Positions 17,061 to 26,152 are shown, counted from the first letter of the stretch. The stretch is 64,000 bases of DNA from Janthinobacterium lividum (GCF_023509035.1 NZ_CP075583.1:4774001-4838000), one strand, 5' to 3'. Translations and numbers: made by a program. The notes: generated by a model not told the origin, from the letters alone.

Positions 17061-17936
17061 TTAACCTTTGACTGCGCCTGCGGTCAGACCGCGCACAAAA
17101 TAACGGCCTGCGACCAGATAGACCAGCAGGGTCGGCAGCGCGGCAATCACCGCGGCAGCCATGTTGACGTTGTATTCCTTCACGCCCGTGGACGTGTTGA
17201 CCAGGTTGTTCAAGCCCACCGTAATCGGCTGCGAATCGCCGCTGGCGAAGACGATGCCGAACAGGAAGTCGTTCCAGATCTGCGTAAATTGCCAGATGAT
17301 GCAGACGACGAAAATCGGGCCCGAAATCGGCAGCACGATCTTGCGGAAGATCAGGAAGAAGCCGGCGCCGTCGATGCGCGCCGCCTTGATCAGTTCTTCC
17401 GGCACGCCGATATAGTAGTTACGGAAGAACAGGGTCGTGAAGGCCGTGCCATACACCACGTGGACAAAGACCAGGCCCGTCGTCGTATTGGCCAGGCCGA
17501 ATTCGCCCAGCAAACGCGCCATCGGCAGGATCACGACCTGGAACGGAATGAAGCAGCCCACCAGCAAGGCGGCAAACAGGATTTCCGAACCGCGGAAGCG
17601 CCAGTGCGCGAACACATAGCCGTTGAAGGCGCCCAGGAAGGTCGAGATCAGCACGGCGGGAATCACCATCTTGATCGAGTTCCAGAAGAACGGCTGCATG
17701 CCGTCACAGGTGACGCCCGTGCAGGCCGAAGACCAGGCCTTGGACCAGGAATCGAATTGCCAAACGTGCGGCAAGGCCAGCAGGTTGCCGCTGCGGATTT
17801 CGTCGAGCGACTTGAACGACGTCGACAGGGTCACGTACAGGGGCACGATGTAGTACACCGCGAACAGAATCAGCAGCAGGTATAGCACCACCCGTCCCAG
17901 GGTGAGTTTGTTGTTACGTGTAGGAGTGTGTGTCAT
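17061..17936 (-). CDS. ABC sugar importer permease (MalG-like, GtsC type)
   Basis: A 291-aa inner-membrane permease with six hydrophobic segments. The EAA loop contacting the ATPase is YIGVPEELIKAARIDGAGFFLIFRKIVLPISGP. It pairs with the permease encoded just upstream, with which it overlaps by ATGA. A long periplasmic stretch after segment one (SWSKAWSSACTGVTCDGMQPFF) with two Cys is typical of the glucose/mannose GtsC group. The C-terminal YLVAGRYFVRGLTAGAVKG also fits this family. Confidence 0.9.
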   Translation of the reverse strand: MTHTPTRNNKLTLGRVVLYLLLILFAVYYIVPLYVTLSTSFKSLDEIRSGNLLALPHVWQFDSWSKAWSSACTGVTCDGMQPFFWNSIKMVIPAVLISTFLGAFNGYVFAHWRFRGSEILFAALLVGCFIPFQVVILPMARLLGEFGLANTTTGLVFVHVVYGTAFTTLFFRNYYIGVPEELIKAARIDGAGFFLIFRKIVLPISGPIFVVCIIWQFTQIWNDFLFGIVFASGDSQPITVGLNNLVNTSTGVKEYNVNMAAAVIAALPTLLVYLVAGRYFVRGLTAGAVKG

Positions 17937-18817
17937 CTCATCGCCTTTGCGCTGCGCGTTTCCAGGTACATCAGCGGCACGAGCACGGCCACGATGGTGG
18001 CCAGCATCATCATTGCCGATGCCGAGCCCAGGCCCAGCTGGCCGCGGGTGAAGGAAAACTGATACATGAAGATGGCCGGCACGGACGACGAATTACCAGG
18101 TCCGCCAGCCGTCAATGCGATGACCAGGTCGAAGCTCTTGATGGCGATATGCGCGAGGATCAGCAGCACGCTGAAGAACACGGGGCGCATGGCGGGAATC
18201 ACGATGCGCCAATAGATCGTCGGCAGCGACGCGCCATCGACTTGTGCCGCCTTGATGATTTCATCATCGATGCCGCGCAAGCCGGCCAGGAACAGGGCCA
18301 TGACAAAGCCCGACGATTGCCATACTCCGGCGATCACCACCGTGTAGATGGCCATGTCGGAATTGACCAGCCAGTCGAAGGTAAACGAGGTCCAGCCCCA
18401 GTCGTGCATGACCTTTTCCAGGCCCAGGCTGGGATTGAGCATCCATTTCCAGGCCGTGCCGGTGACGATGAAGGACAGCGCCATCGGATACAGGTAGATG
18501 GCGCGCAGCGCGCCTTCGGCGCGGATTTTCTGGTCCAGCAGGATCGCCAGGAACAGGCCGATGGCGATGCTGCAACCGATGAACAGGACACCAAAGATGC
18601 CGAGGTTCTTGAGCGAGGTCCACCAGCGCTCGTTGTCGAACAGCTCGATATATTGCACCAGGCCGGCGAACTCGTAGTTCGGCATCAGCCGCGATTCGGT
18701 CAGCGACAGCCAACCGGTCAAAAAGATAAAACCATAGACGAATACCAGGCTGGCGATGAGCGTGGGGCCCAACACCATCTGCGGTATCCATCGGTCGAAT
18801 TGCTTGCGTATGGACAT
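17933..18817 (-). CDS. ABC sugar importer permease (MalF-like, GtsB type)
   Basis: A 294-aa permease with six predicted membrane segments and an EAA loop GIDDEIIKAAQVDGASLPTIYWRIVIPAMRP. The start MSIRKQFDRWIPQMVLG at 18817 is chosen because that N-terminus is typical of GtsB. The open frame runs further upstream, but that part covers the intergenic hairpin and the end of the binding-protein gene. No strong ribosome site is seen before 18817, so expression may be deliberately low or the start slightly different. It is 113 bp downstream of the binding-protein gene and overlaps the next permease gene. Confidence 0.88.
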   Translation of the reverse strand: MSIRKQFDRWIPQMVLGPTLIASLVFVYGFIFLTGWLSLTESRLMPNYEFAGLVQYIELFDNERWWTSLKNLGIFGVLFIGCSIAIGLFLAILLDQKIRAEGALRAIYLYPMALSFIVTGTAWKWMLNPSLGLEKVMHDWGWTSFTFDWLVNSDMAIYTVVIAGVWQSSGFVMALFLAGLRGIDDEIIKAAQVDGASLPTIYWRIVIPAMRPVFFSVLLILAHIAIKSFDLVIALTAGGPGNSSSVPAIFMYQFSFTRGQLGLGSASAMMMLATIVAVLVPLMYLETRSAKAMR

Positions 18818-18899
18818 AGGAGAGCCGTAGAGAGAACTGCGTGTGGCGCCGGCCTGGTCGAACGCCAAGGCGGGCGCCTGCGATGCATGCGATGCAGCG

Positions 18900-18923
18900 G
18901 GCGCCGGCGGGACTGCCGGCGCC
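18900..18923 (-). other. Stem-loop between binding-protein and permease genes
   Basis: Arms GGCGCCGGC and GCCGGCGCC (9 bp, perfect) enclose GGGACT, just 7 bp beyond the binding-protein stop. No T-run follows, so partial termination or 3'-end protection of the binding-protein message is more likely than full termination. The inositol operon has a similar hairpin in the same place (8776-8798). Confidence 0.6.
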
Positions 18924-18930
18924 GTCGTGC

Positions 18931-20184
18931 TTACTTCACTTTTGCCGCTTTGGCCAGGGCGGCAACCGCGTCTTTCGAGCTCATGTTGGTATTCATGAAC
19001 TTGGCGATGACGTCGGTCACGGCGCCTTGCGTGGCCGATGGCAGCGCCATGCCGTGGGCAAACGATGGCACCAGGCCGCCGTTCTTGTTGGTGGCGTCCA
19101 TGTCTTCCATCGATTTCAGGGCGCAAGCGTCAAACTTGTCCTTGGAAACGCCGGAACGCACAGGGATGGAACCCTTGTTCAGGTTGAAGATCGACTGGAA
19201 CTTCGGATTCATGATGGCGTTGGCCAGGGCAATCTGCCCTTTCTTCGCATTCGCATCCTTTTGCGTGAACATGGCAAACGAATCGATGTTGAAGGTGTAG
19301 GCCTTGTCCGTGCCAGGAGCCGCCACGCACAGGTAGTCCTTGCCCGGCACCTTGCCGGCAGCCGTGAATTCGCCCTTGGCCCAGTCGCCCATGAACTGGA
19401 AGCCGGCCTTGTTGTTGATGACCATCGCGGTGGCCAGATTCCAGTCGCGGCCGGCCGCATCCTTGTCGATGTAGGTCTTCACCTTGCCCAGGGTGTCGAA
19501 CACCTTGAGCATGGTCGGGCCGGTCAATTCCTTCTGGTCCAGCTTGAGGATGGCCTTCTTGTAGAATTCCGTGCCGCCCACGCCCAGCGCGACGGATTCA
19601 AACACGGTGGCGTCCTGCCAAGGCTGGCCGCCGTGGGCGATCGCGATGCCGCCCGATTTCTTGATTTTCTCGGCCGCGTCGAAGAACGCATCCCAGGTGG
19701 TCGGGGTGGTGGCCACGCCGGCTTTTTTCAGCACTTCCGGATTGACCCACATCCAGTTGACGCGGTGGACGTTGACGGGAGCGGCAACGTAGTGGCCCTT
19801 GTATTTCATGATATCGGCGACGACTTTCGGCAGCACGGCATCCCATTTTCCTGGAATGGCGGCATCATCGATATTGGCCAGCACGCCTTCAGCGCCCCAC
19901 TCCTGGATCGACGGGCCCTTGATCTGGGCGGCCGTTGGCGGGTTGCCGGAAATGACGCGGGTTTTCAGCGCGGTCGCGGCGTTTTCGCCAGCGCCGCCGG
20001 CCACGGCGAAGTCTTTCCAGCCAAAGCCGCTTTCCTTCACGATTTGCTGCAACTGGCCCACGGACTTCGCTTCGCCGCCGGAGGTCCAGTAGTGCAACAC
20101 TTCCACGTCGGTCGCAAAGGCGCTGCCAGCGAATGCCAGGGTGGTCAATGCGGCCAGTTGGGTAATCTTGAATTTCAGTTTCAT
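18931..20184 (-). CDS. Glucose/mannose-type periplasmic binding protein (GtsA-like)
   Basis: A 417-aa family-1 extracellular solute-binding protein. The signal peptide MKLKFKITQLAALTTLAFAGSAFA ends before TDVEVLHYWTSGGEAKSV, the classic start of the mature protein in the Pseudomonas GtsA glucose-binding group. Later landmarks are WDAFFDAAEKIKKSGGIAIAHGGQPWQ and FMGDWAKGEF. ATG 20184 was taken; a GTG two codons upstream is possible, and AAGGAATGTGGAG serves either. It is the first gene of the importer operon, with its own promoter at 20345-20373 after the lamB terminator. Glucose and/or mannose is the likely ligand. Confidence 0.9.
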   Translation of the reverse strand: MKLKFKITQLAALTTLAFAGSAFATDVEVLHYWTSGGEAKSVGQLQQIVKESGFGWKDFAVAGGAGENAATALKTRVISGNPPTAAQIKGPSIQEWGAEGVLANIDDAAIPGKWDAVLPKVVADIMKYKGHYVAAPVNVHRVNWMWVNPEVLKKAGVATTPTTWDAFFDAAEKIKKSGGIAIAHGGQPWQDATVFESVALGVGGTEFYKKAILKLDQKELTGPTMLKVFDTLGKVKTYIDKDAAGRDWNLATAMVINNKAGFQFMGDWAKGEFTAAGKVPGKDYLCVAAPGTDKAYTFNIDSFAMFTQKDANAKKGQIALANAIMNPKFQSIFNLNKGSIPVRSGVSKDKFDACALKSMEDMDATNKNGGLVPSFAHGMALPSATQGAVTDVIAKFMNTNMSSKDAVAALAKAAKVK

Positions 20185-20344
20185 CTCCACATTCCTTTTT
20201 GATCAAGCTTTTAGGGGGCTTCGGCATACGGGGGCCGAAAAAGGTGAAATCTGCGCCTGTACCGGCGCTCTTGTGCTCAGACCCGCTTGCAAACGGGCAT
20301 CATCTTCAGTGAAAAGACGGCGCCGTGATCCATGACATGCCTAC

Positions 20345-20373
20345 ATTGTATTTATATCACGGGACGGCGCCAA
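20345..20373 (-). promoter_or_regulatory. Predicted sigma-70 promoter of the hexose importer operon
   Basis: On the minus strand TTGGCG (20368-20373) and TACAAT (20345-20350) are separated by exactly 17 bp. It starts within the T-run of the lamB terminator, so the importer would have its own transcription start. Flanking sequence holds an imperfect inverted repeat (GGCGCCGTGAT around 20312 and its partner near 20356-20371) that could bind a regulator. Confidence 0.5.
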
Positions 20374-20395
20374 AAACGCATCCGCGAAGGATGCG
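20372..20395 (-). terminator. Rho-independent terminator of lamB
   Basis: On the minus strand, CGCATCC and GGATGCG pair around a 5-base loop and are followed by TTTTT. It lies 34 bp past the lamB stop. Confidence 0.85.
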
Positions 20396-20428
20396 CCAGG
20401 TTGATCTAGACTTACGACGCCTGCAAAC

Positions 20429-21727
20429 TTAGAACCAGGTTTCCACTTGGAAACCATAGGACGTGCCGCTGGTATTGTTGTTATAGATCGGGCCGCCGTT
20501 GTTCGACGCGTTGACCGAGGCGGTAGCCGCATCGTTCCATTTTCCGTACGTCACGAAAGCGCGCAGTTCAGGACGCGACCACAGGCCAGGGCCGGCGGAG
20601 ATCGTCGGTGCGATGGTCAGCTTGGTCAAACGCTTGGCTGGCTGGCCACCCGCTTGCGTCACGCGGTCCGTGCCCAGTTCGCCCACCAGCTTGAAGTTGT
20701 TGGTGAACGCATACACAGGACGCACGCCGACCGAGGTCCAGGTCGAGGAACCTGTGGCGGTCGATTCGTCTTTTTGCCACAGGGCGACGAATTCCATGCC
20801 GAAGTTTTCCATCGGCTGGATCGCCATATCATTGAAGACGCGCGTACGCTTACGGTCCGAACCGTAAGAAGTGCTGCCCGAGGCGCCGAACTGTCCATTG
20901 CCGTCGCCGCCAACACCAGGACCGACGCCGTACTGCACGCCGAAGGTGTTGCCGCCGCCAAACACTTTACCTTGACGGTGGAATGCCGACAGTTGCCAGC
21001 CATTATGTTTCGGGCCGTAAATGTCGTTGTCCTTCCCTTCGGCAGTGATGATGGTAGCGGCCAGGTCCAGGGTGCCGTTTTCATTGACGGGAATTTCGCC
21101 GTAGATAAAGTTCTGGCGCACGGCCGAACGGGTGCCGGTGATGGCGCCAGTGTTCTTGTCGCGAGCATTGATGTCGTTGTCCTTGAAGAAGGCATACGAG
21201 AATTTACCCGGGCCAACAGGAATGCGGTCCAGGCCGGCGCCCGTGCCGTTCATATTGATGTATTGCAGATCCAGCATGTGGATGTCAGGACGGTAGTAGA
21301 AGCGTTTACCGACCCAGGCCGTGCCGCCGTTCAGGAAATCGAGTCCCTGCGCTTCGACGTAGGCTTTGACGATGCCCAGCTTGTTGTCGCCGAAATCCGA
21401 ATTTGGCGCGTAGGCGTTGACCCAGATGGTGGCCAGGTAGTTCACGCCGCCGGACTTGGCAACGGACTTGGTGTAGCCAAATTCCGTGTAGGCGTCGCAC
21501 TCATTGCCCAGACGGTATTTCATGGTATTGCCACCCAGGCCGAAGCAGCCTTGCGAACCGCCGTCGCCCGAAGTATTGCTGCCGGCGCCAGCGCGCAGGT
21601 AGCCGTGGAAACCTTCGGCATCACTTGGGTACATGGGGTCGGCGGCAGCGGAACCGCTGGCGATGGCTAAGACGATGGCAGCTGGCAGCGTTTTCAACAC
21701 GGCCTTCAACATGGTGCGATGCAGCAT
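20429..21727 (-). CDS. lamB: LamB-type carbohydrate porin (maltoporin family)
   Basis: An outer-membrane sugar channel of 432 aa. The signal peptide LPAAIVLAIASGSAAA is followed by GFHGYLRAGAG, then KYRLGNECDAYTEFGYTK, the LamB landmark near the N-terminus. The last residue is Phe (VETWF), as needed for beta-barrel assembly. LamB proteins form trimeric 18-strand barrels that admit maltodextrins and other sugars. GAGGAGACTTACC precedes ATG 21727. It is placed between a hexose importer operon and the divergent glucokinase-regulator gene, so it likely admits glucose, mannose or oligosaccharides. The exact sugar range is unknown. Confidence 0.9.
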   Translation of the reverse strand: MLHRTMLKAVLKTLPAAIVLAIASGSAAADPMYPSDAEGFHGYLRAGAGSNTSGDGGSQGCFGLGGNTMKYRLGNECDAYTEFGYTKSVAKSGGVNYLATIWVNAYAPNSDFGDNKLGIVKAYVEAQGLDFLNGGTAWVGKRFYYRPDIHMLDLQYINMNGTGAGLDRIPVGPGKFSYAFFKDNDINARDKNTGAITGTRSAVRQNFIYGEIPVNENGTLDLAATIITAEGKDNDIYGPKHNGWQLSAFHRQGKVFGGGNTFGVQYGVGPGVGGDGNGQFGASGSTSYGSDRKRTRVFNDMAIQPMENFGMEFVALWQKDESTATGSSTWTSVGVRPVYAFTNNFKLVGELGTDRVTQAGGQPAKRLTKLTIAPTISAGPGLWSRPELRAFVTYGKWNDAATASVNASNNGGPIYNNNTSGTSYGFQVETWF

Positions 21728-21807
21728 GGTAAGTCTCCTCAGTAATTTATTTTTTATCTAGTCATTCGTGGCCGAATGTACTGGCCAGAATTCTTTCCAG
21801 CAGGGAC

Positions 21808-21848
21808 ATAGTAACTATACTACGAACAAATATCAACATATTATGTTG
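21808..21848 (-). promoter_or_regulatory. lamB promoter overlapped by two inverted repeats
   Basis: On the minus strand TTGATA (21831-21836) and TACTAT (21808-21813) stand 17 bp apart. An inverted repeat TAGTA-ACTA-TACTA (21809-21822) covers the -10 and part of the spacer and resembles recalled HexR/RpiR-type sites. A second palindrome, CAACATA-T-TATGTTG (21834-21848), covers the -35. The neighbouring glucokinase-RpiR fusion and the LacI protein are obvious candidates to bind here. Confidence 0.55.
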
Positions 21849-22072
21849 TAATCCTACGACGACTCTGCGACACTTTATTTGCGTACTAAAAGGCGAGTTG
21901 ACTGCCCTGTTTTTTCAGCTGGCGCCACCTGTTTCTGGCGCTGCGGGCAAGCATTTGCGCGGGTGCCCGGCTTTTTCGGCACGCGACACGTATACGAATT
22001 AAAATCCTTGGTTTTTGCCATAACGACAGTGCGCCGCCATGACAGCGCACGCATACGAGACTAGGCACCGCC

Positions 22073-23986
22073 ATGAAAATTGATGAAAAAATGGAAGTAG
22101 CAGGCAGCGATCCGGCGGAGCGTTTCAGTGACGGGCCACGCCTGCTGGCCGACATCGGCGGCACCAACGCCCGCTTCGTGCTCGAAACGCGCCAGGGCCA
22201 CCTGGAAGCGGTAGCCGTGCTGCCCTGCGACGACTACGCTTCGCTGCTCGACGCCATCACCGCGTACATGGATAGCAGCGAGGCGCGCGCCGCCGGTTCG
22301 GCGCGCGTGCGCCATGCGGCCATCGCCATCGCCAATCCCATCGACGACGACAATATCCGCATGATGAACCATCACTGGTTCTTCTCGATCGAGGCCATGC
22401 GCGCCACGCTGGGCCTCGACACCCTGCTGGTGGTGAATGACTTCACGGCGCTGGCCATGGCCCTGCCCTATCTGCGGCCAGACCAGCGCCTGCAGATCGG
22501 TGGCGGCATGGCGCGCGCCGACAGCGTCATCGGCCTGCTCGGCTCGGGCACGGGCCTGGGCGTGTCGGGCATGATACCCGCCGAAGACCGCTGGATCGCG
22601 CTGGGCAGCGAAGGAGGCCACGTCAGCTTTGCACCCTGCGACCAGCGCGAAATGGACGTGCTGTCCTTCGCCTGGCGCGAACTGTCGCACGTCTCGGCCG
22701 AACGCCTCGCCTCCGGACGCGGCCTGGAACTGATCTACCGCGCCTTGTCCGAGCGGGCTGGCCGGCATGACGTGCCGCCGCTGCTGGCGGCCGACATCAC
22801 CTGCCGCGCCCTGAGCAATGAATGCGAAGTGTGCCTGGAAGCCGTGGACTGCTTCTGCGCCATCCTCGGCTCCATCGCCGGCAACGTGGCCATGACCCTG
22901 GGCGCGCTGGGCGGCATCTATATAGGCGGGGGCATCGTGCCGCGCCTGGGCCCCCTGTTCGAACAGTCGCAGTTCCGTGCCCGCTTCGAGCAAAAGGGCC
23001 GCCTGAACGAATACCTGGCGCAGATTCCCACCTTTCTGATCACCGCCGAACTGCCCACTTTCCTGGGCATCGCCGCCATCCTGGCGCAAAAACTCAAGCG
23101 CGCCCATTCCGGCGCGCCCGTGCTCGAATCCGTGCGCCAGGCGCGCGGGCGCATGAGCCCCTCGGAATGCAAGGTAGCCGACTGGGTGCTGAAGGAACCA
23201 AACGCCATGCTGACCCTGCCGATCGCCGAAATCGCCCAGAGGGTTGGCGTCAGCCAGCCGACCGTGATGCGCTTTTGCCGCTCGATCGGCGTGCAGGGCC
23301 TGGCCGACTTCAAATTGAAGCTCGCTTCCGGCCTGACGGGCGGCGCCATCACGGTGGCGCACTGCCATGTGGAGATCTCGGATTCTGACGCCGAACTGGC
23401 GCGCAAGGTGCTGGGCAATAACGCCTCGGCCGCGCTGGCCCTGCGCGACATGCTCGACGTGAAAGCACTGACGGCCGCCATCGAACTGCTGCGCGGCGCG
23501 CAGCGCGTGGAATTGCTGGCCGTGGGCAGCGCCCGCGTGGTGGCCGACGACATGCAGCACAAACTGCTCAACCTGGGCATCGTCAGCAGCTTCTTTGCCG
23601 ATCCGCAGGCGCAGGAAATGAGCGCCGCCATGCTCAAGCCGGGCGACGTCGCGCTGGTCATTTCCCGCTCGGGCGCCCTGCCCGAGCTACTGCGCACGGT
23701 CAAGGTGGCGCAGGGCTGCGGCGCGCGCGTGCTGGCGATTACGGCCAGCGGCTCGCCGCTGGCCAAGCTGGCCGACGTGCTGCTGACCTTGAACCACCCG
23801 GAAGGCAACCTCAATTTCGTGCCCATGATCGTGCGCCTGCTGCAGCTGATGATGCTCGATATCCTGTCGGTGGGACTGGCGCGGCGCGACACGGCGCAGC
23901 GCACCAGCGCCGCCGAACTGGAAGAAGGTCAATTGCACGGCATGCGCATCAGCGGCAAGCTGAAATTCGGTGGCCACCTCGAATAA
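22073..23986 (+). CDS. glk: Fused glucokinase / RpiR-HexR-type transcriptional regulator
   Basis: A 637-aa bifunctional protein. Residues ~22-340 are glucokinase (Glk family): LLADIGGTNARFVLE binds ATP phosphate, with GLLGSGTGLGVSG and GSEGGHVSFAP further on. It phosphorylates glucose to glucose-6-phosphate. Residues ~350-430 are an RpiR helix-turn-helix (LPIAEIAQRVGVSQPTVMRFCRSIGVQG) and ~470-610 a SIS domain (VELLAVGSARVVADDMQHKL, DVALVISRSGALPELLRTV). This fusion is known in Burkholderia and relatives, so the protein can couple glucose phosphorylation to gene control. It diverges from lamB across the operator region 21808-21848. The ribosome site is weak (AGGCACCGCC before the ATG). Confidence 0.93.
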   Translation: MKIDEKMEVAGSDPAERFSDGPRLLADIGGTNARFVLETRQGHLEAVAVLPCDDYASLLDAITAYMDSSEARAAGSARVRHAAIAIANPIDDDNIRMMNHHWFFSIEAMRATLGLDTLLVVNDFTALAMALPYLRPDQRLQIGGGMARADSVIGLLGSGTGLGVSGMIPAEDRWIALGSEGGHVSFAPCDQREMDVLSFAWRELSHVSAERLASGRGLELIYRALSERAGRHDVPPLLAADITCRALSNECEVCLEAVDCFCAILGSIAGNVAMTLGALGGIYIGGGIVPRLGPLFEQSQFRARFEQKGRLNEYLAQIPTFLITAELPTFLGIAAILAQKLKRAHSGAPVLESVRQARGRMSPSECKVADWVLKEPNAMLTLPIAEIAQRVGVSQPTVMRFCRSIGVQGLADFKLKLASGLTGGAITVAHCHVEISDSDAELARKVLGNNASAALALRDMLDVKALTAAIELLRGAQRVELLAVGSARVVADDMQHKLLNLGIVSSFFADPQAQEMSAAMLKPGDVALVISRSGALPELLRTVKVAQGCGARVLAITASGSPLAKLADVLLTLNHPEGNLNFVPMIVRLLQLMMLDILSVGLARRDTAQRTSAAELEEGQLHGMRISGKLKFGGHLE

Positions 23987-25028
23987 GGCGGCGCACGCCG
24001 CCTCCGACACAGCCAGCGGCGCCACCGTGCATGACGTGGCGCGCGTGGCCGGCGTGTCGGCCATGACGGTGTCGCGCGTGATCAACGGGCGCGCTAGCGT
24101 CAGCACGGCCACGCGCGACAAGGTCGAGGCGGCGATCGCCAGCCTGCACTATCAGCCCAACCTGGCGGCCAGGGCGGCCCGCACGGGCACCCTGCGCATC
24201 GGCCTGCTGTACAGCAACCCCAGCGCGGCCTTCCTCAGCGAATTCCTCGTCGGCGCCATGGACCAATGCCGCCAGGGCGGCGGCCAGTTGCTGCTCGAAC
24301 GCTGCGAAGACCTGGAAAGCCAGCGCGCCGGCATCGCCTGCCTGGTGGCGGCCGGCGTGGATGGCATCCTGGTGCCGCCACCCCTGTGCGATTCGCCGGA
24401 AGTGCTGGCGCAACTGAATCAGATGGGCATCCCCGCCATCGCCGTGGCCACGGCACGCCCCTCGCCCGGCGTCTCGGCCGTGCGCATCGACGATTACGAA
24501 GGCGCGCTGGCCATGACGCGCCATCTGCTTGCGCTGGGCCACCGCGACATCGGCTTCATCGAAGGCGATCCGGCACACACGCCCGCCCTGCTGCGCCGCC
24601 AGGCCTTCGAGGACGCCATGCGGGAAGCGGGCTTGCAGGTGCCGCCGCACAGGGTGGCGCAAGGCTACTTTACGTATCGTTCGGGACTCGACGCGGCGCG
24701 CCTGCTGCTGGCGCAAAAACCGCACCCGACCGCCATCTTCGCCAGCAACGATGACATGGCCGCCGCCACCCTGGCCGTGGCGCACGGCATGGGCTTGCAG
24801 GTGCCGGCGGAATTGAGCGTGTGCGGCTTCGACGATACGCCCGTCGCCAGCACCGTCTGGCCCGAGCTGACCACCATCCATCAGCCCATCGCCGACATGG
24901 CGCGCGCCGCCGTCAATCTCGTCATCGACGAGATACGCCAGCGCCGCGCGGGAGAAACCGTGCCGGCCACGCATCACTTGATGGAATTTACGCTGGTAGA
25001 GCGGGCATCGTCGGGGCTGGCACGCTAA
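23970..25028 (+). CDS. LacI-family transcriptional regulator
   Basis: A 352-aa regulator. After a short N-terminal tail the LacI helix-turn-helix reads ATVHDVARVAGVSAMTVSRVINGRASVSTATRDKVEAAI with the hinge YQPNLAARAARTG. A periplasmic-binding-type effector domain follows (LRIGLLYSNPSAAF, GILVPPPL, CGFDDTPVASTVWPELTTI). The predicted start is GTG 23970, overlapping the glucokinase gene by 17 bp, so expression is probably coupled to it. The effector is likely a sugar or sugar phosphate of this region. The perfect palindrome at 28573-28590, upstream of the mannose-isomerase operon, is a plausible target, but this is inference. Confidence 0.88.
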   Translation: MATSNKAAHAASDTASGATVHDVARVAGVSAMTVSRVINGRASVSTATRDKVEAAIASLHYQPNLAARAARTGTLRIGLLYSNPSAAFLSEFLVGAMDQCRQGGGQLLLERCEDLESQRAGIACLVAAGVDGILVPPPLCDSPEVLAQLNQMGIPAIAVATARPSPGVSAVRIDDYEGALAMTRHLLALGHRDIGFIEGDPAHTPALLRRQAFEDAMREAGLQVPPHRVAQGYFTYRSGLDAARLLLAQKPHPTAIFASNDDMAAATLAVAHGMGLQVPAELSVCGFDDTPVASTVWPELTTIHQPIADMARAAVNLVIDEIRQRRAGETVPATHHLMEFTLVERASSGLAR

Positions 25029-25082
25029 GCTGTGCACCGACGGCAGGGCCAACACCCGCTCGTCCACACTGGTGCAAGCTGC

Positions 25083-25595
25083 TCAGTCCTGCATCTCGGG
25101 CAATGCTATTTCCGCTTTGCGCGCTGCAATCTCGCCACCTAAGGCAAGCAGGTCAAGCTGTGCTTCACGCGCTTTCGGAAACATTTCCTGTTCTTCCTCC
25201 TGCACATGATGCTCGATCTGTTCAGACAGTACCTTGACTTTCGCATCATACAAATCTTCGCCGGGAGCCATGGCGACGATTTGCGCGATCAGCTCCTTGG
25301 CTGAGGCGTGTTCGACGACTGCCTCGTCAACCAGTTCCTTATTTTCCCGGCTAGCCTGAAGCACGGCCGGATAAAAAATTTCTTCTTCTGCCGTCGCATG
25401 TTTGGTCAATTCCAGGCAGATTTTTAGCGCCAGCTTGCGCTTGCTGACGAGCGACCTGTCGCTTAACGCTTCATACTGTTCAAACAGTTCCTTGACGGCT
25501 TGATGGTCTTGCGTGAGCATTTCGATCGCGTCCATATCGGGCATGCCTGCGTTTTTTTGGGAAACGGGAGCTGCCTGAGATGATTGGGTGGCCAT
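25083..25595 (-). CDS. Hemerythrin-like (HHE) domain protein
   Basis: A 170-aa protein with a hemerythrin HHE cation-binding domain: DHQAVKELFEQYEAL, LTKHATAEEEIFYP, VVEHASAKELIAQI and IEHHVQEEEQEMFP give the spaced His and Glu residues of a di-iron four-helix bundle. Such proteins are linked to oxygen, NO or iron-stress handling. No signal peptide. It lies 74 bp downstream of the KGG stress-protein gene on the same strand, suggesting a stress-induced pair. The exact ligand is unknown. Confidence 0.88.
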   Translation of the reverse strand: MATQSSQAAPVSQKNAGMPDMDAIEMLTQDHQAVKELFEQYEALSDRSLVSKRKLALKICLELTKHATAEEEIFYPAVLQASRENKELVDEAVVEHASAKELIAQIVAMAPGEDLYDAKVKVLSEQIEHHVQEEEQEMFPKAREAQLDLLALGGEIAARKAEIALPEMQD

Positions 25596-25669
25596 GGTGG
25601 TTTCTCCAGAGAAAAGCAGCGCATGGGGAATGCGCTGCGATAAATCGAACGATGGAATGTCAGCGCGAC

Positions 25670-26152
25670 TTAACGCGAACCCTTACCCGACTGCCCGCCC
25701 GAACCGCCCTTGCCGCTCTGCTTGTTGTCGTCATTTTTGTGAATCTGACGACCACCTTCGGCATCCTGTTCGGGCGTGCCGCCACGCGAACTGCCTGACG
25801 AAGCGGATTTGCCGGAACCGCCTTCTTTGTCATCGCTCTGGCGGCTGCCATCGTTTTTGTGGCTTTGCGCACCAGCGGCGCGCGCTTCTTCCGAGGTGAA
25901 CTCATGCGCATTGCCAGACGCATGGGCCGCACGGCCGCCTTCTGCCGCGATTTCACGCTGCTGTTTCGGGTCCATGGACGCGAAGCCGCGGTTGCCGGTA
26001 TCGCCACTTTGGCTGTTCGATCCGCTGGAGGATTGTTTGCCTGCGCCACCGGAGGAACCACGTGCCGAATCACTGCCCGAGTCCGACCCACGCTCTTTTC
26101 CACCTTGATTCTTACCCTGGTTGCCGTCTTGATTTCCTTGATTGTTGGCCAT
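25670..26152 (-). CDS. KGG-domain stress-induced protein, low-complexity
   Basis: A 160-aa, highly hydrophilic protein rich in Gly, Ser, Asn, Gln and Lys, with no hydrophobic core and probably disordered. The centre, GNRGFASMDPKQQREIAAEGGRAAHASG, matches the KGG repeat of general stress proteins, and RAAGAQSHKND and GRQIHKNDDNKQ look like degenerate KGG-type repeats. Relatives (E. coli YciG, Bacillus GsiB) accumulate in stress and stationary phase. AGGAGATATACC precedes ATG 26152. The 262-bp upstream gap (26153-26414) probably holds its promoter, though I see no convincing consensus. Confidence 0.82.
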   Translation of the reverse strand: MANNQGNQDGNQGKNQGGKERGSDSGSDSARGSSGGAGKQSSSGSNSQSGDTGNRGFASMDPKQQREIAAEGGRAAHASGNAHEFTSEEARAAGAQSHKNDGSRQSDDKEGGSGKSASSGSSRGGTPEQDAEGGRQIHKNDDNKQSGKGGSGGQSGKGSR

